This document shows, in pieces, positions 23,594-34,012 of a stretch of 64,000 nucleotides of DNA. Made by a program: the position numbers and the translations under genes. Under the pieces are notes generated by a model. The model made no database searches and was not told where the DNA came from. It worked only from the letters and a program-made list of their open reading frames with translations. Source of the stretch: Isoetes taiwanensis (lineage: Eukaryota; Streptophyta; Lycopodiopsida; Isoetales; Isoetaceae); the NCBI GenBank assembly GCA_021234155.1, contig JAJEKV010000034.1, positions 7,918,028 through 7,982,027 of the forward strand, read 5' to 3'. The number at the start of each line of letters is the position of its first letter. Positions within the stretch are counted from its first letter, which is position 1.

Positions 23594-24636
23594 AATGTCT
23601 ACGCAATGAAATATAGCAGAAATAATGAGCCCAAAAAAGACATAACTCTTTGACGATACCACTTACAAAATTTGTGCTAAAATTCTGGCTAATCGAATCA
23701 AAGGCTTCTTCCAGAAAATGTTAGTTTGCATCAATCTGCTTTTCTGCCAAACAGATTCATTTTGGATTATTACATTGCTGCCACGGAGGGTATACATTGG
23801 GCTAAAATTTCAAACCAAAATTGTGTTCTCTTGAAGCTTGATTTCTTCAAAACCTTCTACACTGTTAGGTGAGATTTCTTAGAATTAGCCCTTAAAAATA
23901 TAGGCTTCCCTACCAAATTAACTAATCTAATTATGGGACTGAATGCTAGAACTCAGTCTTCTATCATGATCAATTATTCACTTGGTAAATTCTTTTTATT
24001 ACAAAAGGGAGTGAGGCAAGGTTGCCCTCTTACTCCTTACCTTTCTATTGTGGTTGTTGAATAGCTCACAAAGGCAATCCTTCATCACCAAAATATTGGG
24101 AATCTTAAGGGTCTAATTAGGCCTGATAATGTGAATTAGTTGACTTTACTTCAATATGCAAATGGTTCTTTTAGCTTTTTGAACAATGCATTAGCAATCT
24201 TGAATTCTTCCTAAAGATTATTAATAGCTTTAGTGCTGCTTCTGGGATCTATCTAAACTTGCAAAAATGTGTTATTATTGGTAGTTATCCTATTGTTTAA
24301 ATTTGGTTTTTCCGGGGTTCCGAAAACTTTTTGGATTTTTTTCTGGGTTGGTTTTTCTAAGGTTTTTAATGTTTTGGCTGCCGGAAAAGATTTCCGAACT
24401 TCCAAAAATCGGGCATATCAGCTGCAATATGATTTCAAAAAGTATGTTCATTTTGGGGCCGATGGATTATGATCTACACGGATGCGTTATCTTCGGCATG
24501 CCTGCCACGGTTGCTCGGATATGGAATAGGGATGAAGATTTCTTATTTTCAAGGTATTCGAGTAGGCGTCTGGATCGACATGCAGACGGCTGATGGAAGA
24601 TTGTTCGTGGTGCAGGTATTCAGAGTTCCAGATCCG

Positions 24637-24733
24637 GCTATGGTTATGATGCAAAGGCTCCAACCAGTTCTTTCAAGTTGGAGACGAGGCGGCGGCTATG
24701 GTTATGATGCAAAGGCTCCAACCAGTTCTTTCA
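24637..24733 (+). repeat. 57-bp duplication inside the Helitron
   Basis: GGCTATGGTTATGATGCAAA and the next 20 bases occur at 24637 and again at 24694. The spacing of 57 bp is 19 codons. Translated, the shared part is GYGYDAKAPTSSF. Confidence 0.9.
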
Positions 24734-25881
24734 TTATTAGTTCTAAATAGTCGCATTCGTGATTGCATTTTTCAAGCAGGGCGCCTACTGTAAGCAGGGA
24801 CGATGCTGCATCACCATCCAGCTCTTCTTTTTATAAAGCCGATTTCGATGATCCTCCTAAAGTTTTGATGTAAGCAGGGTTATGGAGCTTGGAGCAACGA
24901 CATCATTTTTCATCACAGATAAGGCAAATCCGGTGAGACCTCATTTGCTCACGGAATCGATAAGAACAGAGGCCGGTCTGGGCTAGAAGAATGATTATTC
25001 TTTCTTTTTCCTACTTCTTCATTCTTTAGCCTTTATTCTACTTCTGATTTGTTCTAACACTTTTGCTTCGTTCTACAGCTCTTCTTGAACCAGTAGCTGG
25101 TGCTCAGAGCAGAGTTCAATTCCCTGCCATCTTCTAAAATAAGGCATAGAATATTCTGTCAGCTCAGGGAGCTGTTGTGACAGGCAGTAGCTCTTTTGGC
25201 ATCATTTGTCCCAATGCCGGATCAGATCATGGTTATTGGAATCCTCACCATGGCTATTCTATATTTTGCAACAGTTCTGTATGCCTGATTATCACCATGG
25301 CTATTTCTACATGTCCTAATGGAGGATCGTTTGCCACTGTAGATGGAGTCCCGCAGATCTTCTCTTCGCAATTTAGAGATCCTGTAAGCTTGATCCTTTC
25401 TCTACTATCTTTTTTTCGACACATCAAGCTATTATCCTGGTAGCTTTTATCGTTGTCTGTCAAAAGTGCAATGCTCAAAAGTATTCCTACTTATCTGAAT
25501 ATTGTTGCAGCATGCAGGATACTATAGTATGCCCTACTGTTAGACATGGATGCATGCCAGTCTTCGCAGAATTTCTTCACCAACGGGTTTTGTACATCAA
25601 AGTTTCTGTTGCATCAAGAGGCAAGGATTTTAGGCATAGTTCATCATGCCTAGCATACAGTTTCCCATAATCTGAATTTGACTTAGTGATTTTAGGCCTC
25701 AGTTTTACGTTCTGGATGCATGCCAGTGCAAGGCAGACAAGAGGTCGGCAAGGAGTCTCATCCATTTGTTTCCTTTTCCATCATAAAATCTCTACCCTTT
25801 TGATTTTAGCCTATAGCTTCAACCCAATCTTATGAGCAAAGTAGGTACATAAATCATGCCTCTAGAGTATTCCATCTGAAA

Positions 25882-26095
25882 TTGCTTCATACTGTGCAGG
25901 ACATTAAAAAATTGCCTGAGCCCTTCAGTGTGCTCATGTGCAGCTATGACATATTTTCAAGGAGCATGTATGTTCCATTGAGCTTGCACCATGGAGATAA
26001 AAGTTCAGATTCAGGCAGATCAATGAAGGTTGACCAGCCTGAGAGGCCTAAGTCCAGATGGAGGAATGCTGGACGTTGTTCAATCATTGAGGTAA
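25882..26095 (+). pseudogene. Possible captured exon in the Helitron
   Basis: An open frame follows a CAG at about 25900 (DIKKLPEPFSVLMCSYDIF) and runs to ...RNAGRCSIIE, with GTAAGA at 26091. This looks like a spliced exon. I do not recognise the protein. It has no supported start codon and is probably a gene fragment carried by the Helitron. Confidence 0.35.
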
Positions 26096-28777
26096 GATTG
26101 ACTTATTCAGAAAACATAGAATGCACTAGAAAACATAGAATACACTTCATTTTCATGCAAAAGCAAAAAGTTTTCAATAAGGTAAGAAAACATAGAATGC
26201 ACTAGAAAATGCGAAAGCAAAAAGTTTTCAATAAGGTAAGCTCAGAAGTTATATGTAGTTGATTGATTAATACATGAATGTTATGTAACTACCATTTTAA
26301 AGAACGAGCATTTGATGGAGCTGCTATAGAGTTTGACATACAGTTCTTTTAAATATCTGAAATGACTTACCCTTCTTGCTTACAGGACATTCAAAAAACT
26401 GTAAGATATGAAATATTTTTGAAGACCATGCATGTCCCACAGGGGTTGCAGCTGCAGGTATATCCTATTTGCTTGCATGGCTGAGAAGGCCTATCAATAA
26501 AGACTTCCAAATTCATACAAGATACTATAGTTCCATGCACATGCTTAAAGTTGGGGATAAGGTGCCCCTGCAGGCCTTCTGATCTCCAATTACGAATAGT
26601 GCTGCAATGTGGGGAGGAACAAACAAGGTCACTTATTAGCATCTCATGTGCGTATGCAAGTGTGAAAGCTTTGTAGCATAGAAAGTATATTGCTACATTA
26701 TTGTACTCTGGCAATCTTAAGATAGATGGCACTGAGAATGATGGAAGTAAAAAAGGTTTGAAGTCAAGAAAGGTGGCAATCTTTGAGTTCATTTTAGATA
26801 GATGACACCGAGATTGAATAACCCCATTGGAAGCAGTCTTCTCATCTCTAATTTCAATATGATGCTGTTACAAATACAATAAACCACATTTTGCCATCAT
26901 GAAGCTTATTGAGATGCTTTTGTTTGTTACATAGGTCATCTCTATTTTCAATACGGTCCCATTACAGATATAATAAACTGCATTTTGCCCTCATGAAGCT
27001 CATTGAGATGAATCAGCTATTTCATATAGGAACACAACATTTATTATGGAAACGATTTTGTACATCTCAACTTCATAACTCCTATTTAGGTTTTGTTTGT
27101 TACATGGGTCTTTCTAATCAACTATTTGATATAGGAACATGGAAACAATTTTATACATCAACTTCATAACTCCTATTAGGTAAGTTTGTTTAAATGGGGC
27201 GATAGTTATGAGAACCAAATTATTAGCTTTGCAAACAATGATTACATCTATAAATAGCTCTACCTCACTATCTACCTCAATAGATTTCGGAGAAAACCAG
27301 CTATATTCGATCTTGGTTGACCTTTCACCCCTAGCCAGAAAGAGCCGCTAAAATGTCAAGACCGAGATCTTCAAAAAAGCACAAACTTGATCCATATGGG
27401 ATTCAAATTTTAATTGTCTAAATGTGCCTTGCAATATCACTTGCATATCGAAGTGTCAAACAAACTTTGAACTCATCTTTTCTTCCTGTTCCGATGCTAT
27501 AAGAGAAAATGCATGAACAAATGCAACAGTGATTGTCATCGCCACTTTGCACTTGCCACATGAAAATGAGGATTTGCATACCAATCTTGCACAACAGTCA
27601 AAGTGAGTAATAATCATGTGGCAACTTTGTAACTTTTGGGGTAACTTCGAGCTAGAATAACTTCTATAATCATCTAACATCCACTACCACATAATGCAAG
27701 TATATCCCCTTTCCCTCTTTTGGCCCCAAATTCAAATCTCATTGTCATTCAATGTTGTTTTACAAACACACTTGCATATCAAGAAAGAGCCCACCCATGT
27801 TGCTCCATGTGTACAAGTACCGAAATAGGCATAAGTAATGTCACCATATTAAGTTACATTCGACAATGAGAGAGAATGCTTCCTCTAAAGACATCTTTGA
27901 GAATACAATCTCCAAGAATAAGAAAAAAAACCTGGTCTCAATGTTGGTTTAACATCTTAGCTAGAAAAGGCATTGTAAGAAATGGTGCGACAAAACTTAG
28001 CTATTTAATCAATCTTAGCATAAAATCATTGAAATAGAAGTACCAATACAATGGAATATCCATAATTGAACGCCTATAACTGAACGTCAGATATGGAATT
28101 TGACATCTATAATTGTTTAGACATGGTAAGGCTCGACAATTGGTAAAACAATAGGCTAGCCCAAATTTACCAAATAAAGACAACGTAGTGTAATATATCT
28201 ATGCTTCAATCTTAAGTTCAAATTCATAATCCTGGAGATATTGGCTTCGTATCTGGTGAATTCTTAAGAACCTTGCCGCCCCCCCAAGGTACGCTGTTTA
28301 TTCTAACCAAAGATGGAACAACAAACTCTTCAAGTTGCTGCTAAAGCCCGACAGCGCAAACAACAAACAACAATGTACATTGACAGCTGTAATATTAATG
28401 TAAAAAGGAAATGCATATATATATATTCACTAATAGACTCACCACTAATATTTCCGATCACAATAAATAGAACATCATTCTTTATAGTGGTATTGATGGA
28501 TTTGTGTATGTAATCAAAGCCTCAATCAAGGGATGGAGTATGCTAGGAATATTTTCTTAACATTTCTATCAATTTCATATCATGATGCATTTCAAGATGT
28601 AACTAGAGGCGACTCTTTCGCATTTCTATTACATAGCAAATCAACACAACATATGCCACTCACACCCACACTCACTTTCACACCTTCCTTCCTTTTTAGC
28701 ATTTGTCAAATACAAAAATCGCCACATTCTTCATAGTGGCCAACAATCAAAGAACCACAATTTCAAATTGTAGTAAA

Positions 28778-28805
28778 GCCCGGCAACGCCGGGCACCATA
28801 ACTAG
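28778..28805 (+). other. Helitron 3' terminal hairpin and CTAG end
   Basis: GCCCGGC (28778-28784), loop AAC, GCCGGGC (28788-28794), then ACCATAACTAG. The next base, T at 28806, belongs to the copia LTR. Hairpin size, 11-bp distance and CTAG end match the plant Helitron consensus. Confidence 0.9.
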
Positions 28806-28965
28806 TTAGGAATTAAGAATATTCGCCTTTGCAATACGTGGCCACCAGGCTATTCTCTGTATAAATATAGACATGTGAATGAAAACAAACGGACGTGAGA
28901 GAACGAAACGCTTGTTTTCCGACTTTGATGAGCGTTTCCTTTGCTGTGATTCCCAAATCTGTTCA
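28806..28965 (+). repeat. 5' LTR of C3 (all but its first two bases)
   Basis: It matches 33853-34012 with one difference and ends CTGTTCA. The missing first two bases (TA) lie at 24286-24287, on the far side of the Helitron. Loss of sequence upstream of the LTR TATA-like region (TATAAATATAG, about 28859-28869) is not implied; only the extreme start is displaced. Confidence 0.93.
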
Positions 28966-28977
28966 TGGTATCAGAGC
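28966..28977 (+). promoter_or_regulatory. Primer binding site of C3, initiator Met-tRNA
   Basis: TGGTATCAGAGC abuts the LTR end directly. Confidence 0.95.
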
Positions 28978-29096
28978 TCTGGAAAAACAATCTGGTCTGG
29001 TTGATTTTGTTCTGAGACAAAAATAGTTACAGCATATCTGTTTTTGATCGAAGTCCCGAGTGGATTGAGTGGTCCTTTCATCACTGTCTTATAAAA

Positions 29097-30215
29097 ATGT
29101 CTAGTCTTCAGATTGACATCAAAAGTATTGAAAAGCTTGACAGAACCAATGCCAGGTACTGGTTCTGGAGAATGCAAAGCATTCTTGAGGAAAGAGACTG
29201 TTGGGGAGTGGTGTCTGGTGAAGACCCGAGACCCAAAGAAGATGAAGGCGATGATGGTGATGATGGTGACGTAGAGGAATCTGAGGCTCAAAAGGTGAGC
29301 AAGGAACTTGCGTCATGGATCAAGAAGGATAATCGAGCGCGCACCACGCTCATTTTTGGGCTGAAAGATGCTCAAATTCCTTTGGTGAGATTGCAGCTAA
29401 CAGCAAAAGATGGCTGGGAGTGTTTGAAAAGGACTTTCAAACAGAGCTGCCTGAGTGAGAAGTTGTATCTCTGGAAGAAGTTCTTTAAAGCTAAAATGAA
29501 GGAAGGAGAAAATCCTGAAGAACACATCACAAAGATGCAAGCCCTTGCATCACAACTAGGGGCATTGAAACACAGAATTCAAGACGAAGATCTAGGCATG
29601 GCAATTCTTGTGAGCCTGCCCAAATCCTATAGGTCTCTAAAACAGACTTTAGGATGCCAAGAGAAGAAACTGCAGTCATCGGTTGTCATTGGAGCTATTC
29701 TTCAGGCAAGTCATCTTGATGATGACGATGAAGATGAGAATGATCAGGAAGAATGCAATTTTTCAAAGGCATCTTCTGGACAAAGCCGAGGTCCTCCTGA
29801 ATGTTGGAAGTGCGGGATAGTTGGTCACATTGCTAGGTTTTGTAGATCCCGGCATACTCAAGAAGAAAAAAAACAAGGAGGCACATCATCATCTTCAAAT
29901 AGGTCTCAGAAGCAGCAGGAACATGTTTCCAAACAAGATTCTCAAAGTAGTAAGTCAGGTCATGGTGATGTCCCAAAGAAGCAAGTCCGCTTCCAGAAGA
30001 GGTGGACAAATCAACGACCAAAAGCTCAGCTTGCTGAAGATAATAGCTCACAAGAGTTATCGGATCCAGAAGGAGACTTGGCGTGCTTTGATTCATCAGA
30101 CTTGCACAATGAAGCTGTTCAGTTTGGAATTGAAGATCCAGATGCATGTGAGTTTCCCCAGTTTAATAACTCGCAAGAGTCATCGATCCCTCGGCGGAGA
30201 CCTGGCGTGCTTTGA
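29097..30215 (+). CDS. C3 gag
   Basis: The frame has 372 codons starting MSSLQIDIKSIEKLDRTNAR. It carries the copia gag (UBN2-like) domain, with YWFWRMQSILEERDCW near residue 21, a long helical centre (LYLWKKFFKAKMKEGENPEE) and a CCHC zinc knuckle CWKCGIVGHIARFC near residue 237, followed by a Ser/Gln/Lys-rich tail. It makes the particle shell of the element. The start follows the primer site by 120 bp and has no competitor. The frame ends in the second copy of a 123-bp tandem duplication (30041-30286), where an indel moves the reading into other frames, so the gag-pol polyprotein is broken here. Confidence 0.9.
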   Translation: MSSLQIDIKSIEKLDRTNARYWFWRMQSILEERDCWGVVSGEDPRPKEDEGDDGDDGDVEESEAQKVSKELASWIKKDNRARTTLIFGLKDAQIPLVRLQLTAKDGWECLKRTFKQSCLSEKLYLWKKFFKAKMKEGENPEEHITKMQALASQLGALKHRIQDEDLGMAILVSLPKSYRSLKQTLGCQEKKLQSSVVIGAILQASHLDDDDEDENDQEECNFSKASSGQSRGPPECWKCGIVGHIARFCRSRHTQEEKKQGGTSSSSNRSQKQQEHVSKQDSQSSKSGHGDVPKKQVRFQKRWTNQRPKAQLAEDNSSQELSDPEGDLACFDSSDLHNEAVQFGIEDPDACEFPQFNNSQESSIPRRRPGVL

Positions 30216-30286
30216 TTCAGCAGACTCAAACAGTGGAGTTGTTCAGTTCGGAATTGAAGATCCGGATGCATGTGAGTTTCCTCGTT
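30041..30286 (+). repeat. 123-bp tandem duplication at the C3 gag-protease junction
   Basis: Two units (30041-30163 and 30164-30286) each encode GDLACFDS followed by VQFGIEDPDACEF. At 41 codons per unit the duplication itself keeps frame, but a small indel in the second copy (around 30185-30195) shifts it. Confidence 0.85.
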
Positions 30287-30419
30287 CTAGACATCATGGC
30301 TGGAAAGATTTTTTGGCTAATCGATGGGCTGCTGCAACTCAAAGCAATGATAGAAAACTCAGAAGTAGAAGATGTGAAGAGGAGATCTGTAAATTGTCTG
30401 ATTGTGGAAGTTGAAGGGC

Positions 30420-32010
30420 CTGACAATTTGGATAATGTGAAGTGCTCTGTCAATTGCCTCATTGCCGAAGTTGGAGAGCGTGACCTGGAACTTGTCTCTG
30501 ATGCTTGCATGGCTGCTGCTCCTGAACGCAAAGTCTGGACTCATGACAGTGGTGCGACTCATGTCATGACTCCTAATCGGCATTGGTTCTCTAAATTGGA
30601 AGGGGTGCCACAAGGAAAATATGTGAATGGCATTGGCTCTGGGTTAAAAATCTCAGGCCAAGGCGCACTGGATATTTGCATGCATGCACACATGCAAACC
30701 ATGCATAATGTTTTGTATGTCCCTGGTTTGAGGAAAAATTTGCTTGCAGCCTCCAGACTTGCAGATGTTGGCATTGGGTCTGTGATACATGCAGAGAACG
30801 CCACTCTTATGGACTCACAACATCGTACACTAGGCACATGCAAACGAATTGGGTACTTGTATGAATTTTCTGAGATTCCAAATTCTCCAGGTTGTGCTCT
30901 TGTAGCTGAACCATCCTGTGCTGAGCTGGAACTATGGCATCAAAGACTTGGGCACATCTGTGAAGCCAGAATGCGTGTGCTTCTTCGAGATCATATGGTA
31001 GAAGGACTCAAATTCTCCGCTAGAGCTCATTTGCGTGTCTGTGAAGGTTGTGTGATGGGAAAACAGACACAAAAGCCTTGCCTAAAAAAGCGTCCACCCA
31101 GTACACGAGCCACCAACAAACTGGATATCATTCACATGGACGTGGCTGGTCCTATGCCCAAAACACTGTGGGGACATAGGTACTTCCTTCTCCTGGTTGA
31201 TGATTTTTCAAGATACACAATTGTGTTCCTGTTGAAAAGCCGAGATGAGGTTCCTGACGTAATTCATCTTTGGCGTCTTCAAGTGGAACGGGAACACAAA
31301 GCCACAATTGGAAGTATTCGATGTGATAATGCGAAGGAAAATATATCCTATCTGTTCACCCATTATTTGCATGCGCATGGTGCTATTCAGCAGCTGACCA
31401 TTCCATATGCTCATCACCAAAATGGTGTGGTTGAACGGAAGATTCGCACAATCAAGGAATCAGCCTGGAGCATGCTCAAGTTTTCAGGTCTTCATGAGCG
31501 TTTCTGGGGTGAAGCCATCTTGACAGCAGTGTATTTGCAAAATAGAGCCCCCATCAGAAGGCTTTCCTCGGAAAAACACCGGCCAAACTTTGGGTGGCAT
31601 CAAACCTCGTGGGTTGGTCATCTTCGTGTTTTTGGTTGCCCTGCCTATCCTCATATCTCTTCTGAAGTCCGTAAGAAACATGATGATCATGCTCGTCGGG
31701 CTCTTTTCATTGGCTACTGTATAGACAGCAAGGGATATAAATTATTTGATATCCATTCTCGCAAGGTTATAAAAGCAGAGCAAGTCACCTTTGATGAGCA
31801 AGCACTTCAAGACCGTGATTGGTTTGAAAAGCGTAAGGATCCTTCAATCTTTCAAAAACCAAAAGATTCCACACTTTGGCTGGAGATTCGTACATCTGAA
31901 CCATCCCTCAGTGAGCCTCCTCCGTCATCACTTCCACCTCAGAACCTCCACCATCTCAAGCTATTTTACCTCCCTCCGAGATATCTGATCACTTTGATGA
32001 GTCAATTCCC
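30420..32010 (+). pseudogene. C3 protease and integrase, frame-shifted from gag and RT
   Basis: This is part of an open stretch at 30212-32134. It contains the protease site THDSGATHVMTP, the pre-integrase zinc segment (LWHQRLGHICEARM, CEGCVMGKQ) and the integrase core (DIIHMDVAGPMPKTLWGHRY, LLLVDDFSRYTIVFLL, HHQNGVVERKIRTIKESAWS). All expected residues look intact. The frame differs from gag before it and from RT after it (the switch lies at about 31900-32010), so no single polyprotein can be made without frameshifting. The breaks may be mutations after insertion. Confidence 0.88.
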
Positions 32011-33819
32011 TTGCCAGAACCTCCTTTGTCGGTTCCTGATTCTGCACCATTGCACCGATCATCCTGCCAGCCCAAACCCACTCAACGTTGGTTGGAGTCC
32101 CTTGCTCAAAAACGTAACCGCTCCACCGTCTTAGCCACTGCTTGTGCCTCGGAAGCACATCTGGAACCTGGCTGGTGGAAATCAGACTGGCTAGATGAGG
32201 TATGTGCTTGTCCTGCTCAAGCAGCTGAGTTCTTGGAGCCCTTGACGTATGCTCAAGCCATGCAGAGCCCCCAAAAATCCCAATGGCAGCAGGCCATGGA
32301 AGAAGAAATTGCTAATATGGATGAAACTAATGCGTGGACGTTGGTCCCTCTGCCTCCAGGTCGCAAACCAGTTTCCAACAAATGGGTCTTTCGCATCAAG
32401 TCTGATCCTTACAATCCTCATCAACCTCGGTTCCGTGTTCGGATCGTCGCAAAAGGCTTCTCTCAAAAACCAGGTATTGATTTTGACGAAACCTTTTCTC
32501 CTATTGCTAAATCCACATCTATCAAAGTTGTGCTGGCCCTTGCTACTCAACTTGATTGGGACATCGATATGATGGATGTCAAGGCAGCATTTCTCCACGG
32601 GGACTTAGAGGAGGAGATTTTCATGACTCAGCCAGAAGGTTTTGCAGATCCTGTCAATTCCACCGCAGTATGCAGACTTCATAGAGCTATTTATGGGCTC
32701 AAACAAAGTCCCAGGCAGTGGTACAAGAAGATGGACAAATTCCTGAGAAGCATTGGTTTTCGCAGGTGTGTAAGTGAGTGGAATGTCTATGTTCTCCCTC
32801 ACTCTGATCAGACTGTCATTTTGGTATTATATGTTGACGATCTCATCATTACCAGCAATTCTCCATCGCAATTAGCACATGTCAAACAGCAGCTGCACCA
32901 AGTTTTTCGCATGACCGATCTTGGCCCCATTCACACCTGCCTTGGTCTTCAAGTTTTCCGCAATCGGGCTGAACGCACACTTCTCTTGCATCAGTCCAAT
33001 GCCATTGCTAAACTTTGTCAACGCACTGGCATGTTTCATGTTACCCCTAAAGATACTCCTGCCGCTTCTTCTATTCGCCTCACCAAATCCATGGAACCCT
33101 CGAACTCGGAAGATCTCGCACTCATGAATCAAATTCCCTATCGAAGTGTTGTTGGCAGTCTGCTCCACATAATGGTTCATACTAGGCCTGACATTGCTCA
33201 AGCAGTAGGTGCTGTTAGCCGATTCATGTCCAACCCTGGTCCTGAGCATTGGCAAGCCACTAAGCGTATCATTAGATATCTGCGGGGGAGTATGAATGAA
33301 GGCTTGCTTTACAGACCAGATTCTAATGATCCGGAGGTTGAATTAGTTGGCTTTGTGGATGCGGATTGGGCAGGTGATCCGGATAGTAGGAGATCTGTAA
33401 CTGGTTTTAGCGTAATGCTACATGGTGCAGCAGTTACTTGGGTCAGCAGTAAACAAACCAGTGTGGCAATGTCATCTTGTGAAGCGGAATACATGGCAAC
33501 CTCTGCAGCAGTAAGAGAAGTACTTTGGATGAGACAATTTCTTGGTGAGTTGGGGTTCACTCAAAGACGGCCTACAACTATATACAATGATAATCGAAGC
33601 AGTATAGCTCTTACAGCTAATCCAATTCTGCACAAACGATCCAAACATATTGGCATCCATCACCATTTTACTAGAGAAAGGGTGGAAGATGGGACTGTTG
33701 AAATGGAGTATCTTCCCTCTGACGAAATGCCTGCAGACATTTTGACAAAACCAGTCATTAAGGAAGCTTTCCTCAGACACAAAGAAACCTTGGGATTAAG
33801 TAACCTTGGGATTAAGTAA
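32011..33819 (+). CDS. C3 reverse transcriptase and RNase H
   Basis: The frame has 602 codons. RT motifs in order are KWVFRIKSDPYNPHQPRFRV, RIVAKGFSQKPGIDFDETFS, MMDVKAAFLHGDLEEEIFMT, AIYGLKQSPRQWYKKMDKFL and the catalytic VLYVDDLIITS. RNase H motifs are VDADWAGDPDSRRSVTGFS and SSCEAEYMATS. The tail is RSKHIGIHHHFTRERVEDG. The domain looks intact along its length. It is listed as CDS because the frame is unbroken, but translation would need a frameshift from the integrase frame. Reverse transcription would use the primer site at 28966. Confidence 0.88.
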   Translation: MPEPPLSVPDSAPLHRSSCQPKPTQRWLESLAQKRNRSTVLATACASEAHLEPGWWKSDWLDEVCACPAQAAEFLEPLTYAQAMQSPQKSQWQQAMEEEIANMDETNAWTLVPLPPGRKPVSNKWVFRIKSDPYNPHQPRFRVRIVAKGFSQKPGIDFDETFSPIAKSTSIKVVLALATQLDWDIDMMDVKAAFLHGDLEEEIFMTQPEGFADPVNSTAVCRLHRAIYGLKQSPRQWYKKMDKFLRSIGFRRCVSEWNVYVLPHSDQTVILVLYVDDLIITSNSPSQLAHVKQQLHQVFRMTDLGPIHTCLGLQVFRNRAERTLLLHQSNAIAKLCQRTGMFHVTPKDTPAASSIRLTKSMEPSNSEDLALMNQIPYRSVVGSLLHIMVHTRPDIAQAVGAVSRFMSNPGPEHWQATKRIIRYLRGSMNEGLLYRPDSNDPEVELVGFVDADWAGDPDSRRSVTGFSVMLHGAAVTWVSSKQTSVAMSSCEAEYMATSAAVREVLWMRQFLGELGFTQRRPTTIYNDNRSSIALTANPILHKRSKHIGIHHHFTRERVEDGTVEMEYLPSDEMPADILTKPVIKEAFLRHKETLGLSNLGIK

Positions 33820-33840
33820 GTAGTCTCTGGTTCAAAGGCG

Positions 33841-33850
33841 AACGGGGGAG
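33841..33850 (+). promoter_or_regulatory. Polypurine tract of C3
   Basis: AACGGGGGAG lies directly before the 3' LTR. Confidence 0.85.
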
Positions 33851-34012
33851 TATTAGGAATTAAGAATATTCGCCTTTGCAATACGTGGCCACCAGGCTAT
33901 TCTCTGTATAAATATAGACATGTGAATGAAAACAAACGGACGTGAGAGAACGAAACGCTTGTTTTCCGACTCTGATGAGCGTTTCCTTTGCTGTGATTCC
34001 CAAATCTGTTCA
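33851..34012 (+). repeat. 3' LTR of C3
   Basis: It is 162 bp, starts TATTAGGAATT rather than the usual TG, and ends CTGTTCA. It is the reference that shows where the Helitron entered the 5' LTR. Confidence 0.93.

Larger units (their letters stand above)
24288..28805 (+). mobile_element. Non-autonomous Helitron, 4,518 bp
   Basis: The 5' end is TC (TCCTATTG) and the 3' end is CTAG, preceded 11 bases upstream by a perfect 7-bp GC-rich hairpin. It sits between A and T of the copia LTR start TA|TTAGG, the classical Helitron target. No Rep/helicase protein is readable, so it must be mobilised in trans. The interior looks like captured gene pieces: frames such as GYGYDAKAPTSSF (repeated), GSDHGYWNPHHGYS and LPEPFSVLMCSYDIFSRSMY, flanked by GTAAG- and CAG-like splice signals. 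I cannot name the donor gene. Confidence 0.88.
24286..34012 (+). mobile_element. Ty1/copia retrotransposon C3, full length, with a Helitron in its 5' LTR
   Basis: The copia body is 24286-24287 plus 28806-34012 (about 5.2 kb). Its 5' LTR begins TA at 24286-24287, is interrupted by the Helitron, and resumes TTAGGAATTAAG at 28806, ending at 28965. The intact 3' LTR (33851-34012) begins TATTAGGAATT, which proves the joining. With both parts the 5' LTR is 162 bp, exactly the 3' LTR length, and only one difference (T/C near 28925) is visible, so the insertion is young. Flanking bases GTAGT (24281-24285) and GTAAT (34013-34017) are a 5-bp target duplication with one mismatch, inside the LINE. Confidence 0.93.

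Noticed and set aside
24637-25440. Naming the Helitron cargo as a YTH/ECT-type protein because of Gly/Tyr-rich segments
   Set aside because: Composition only; no domain motif could be read.
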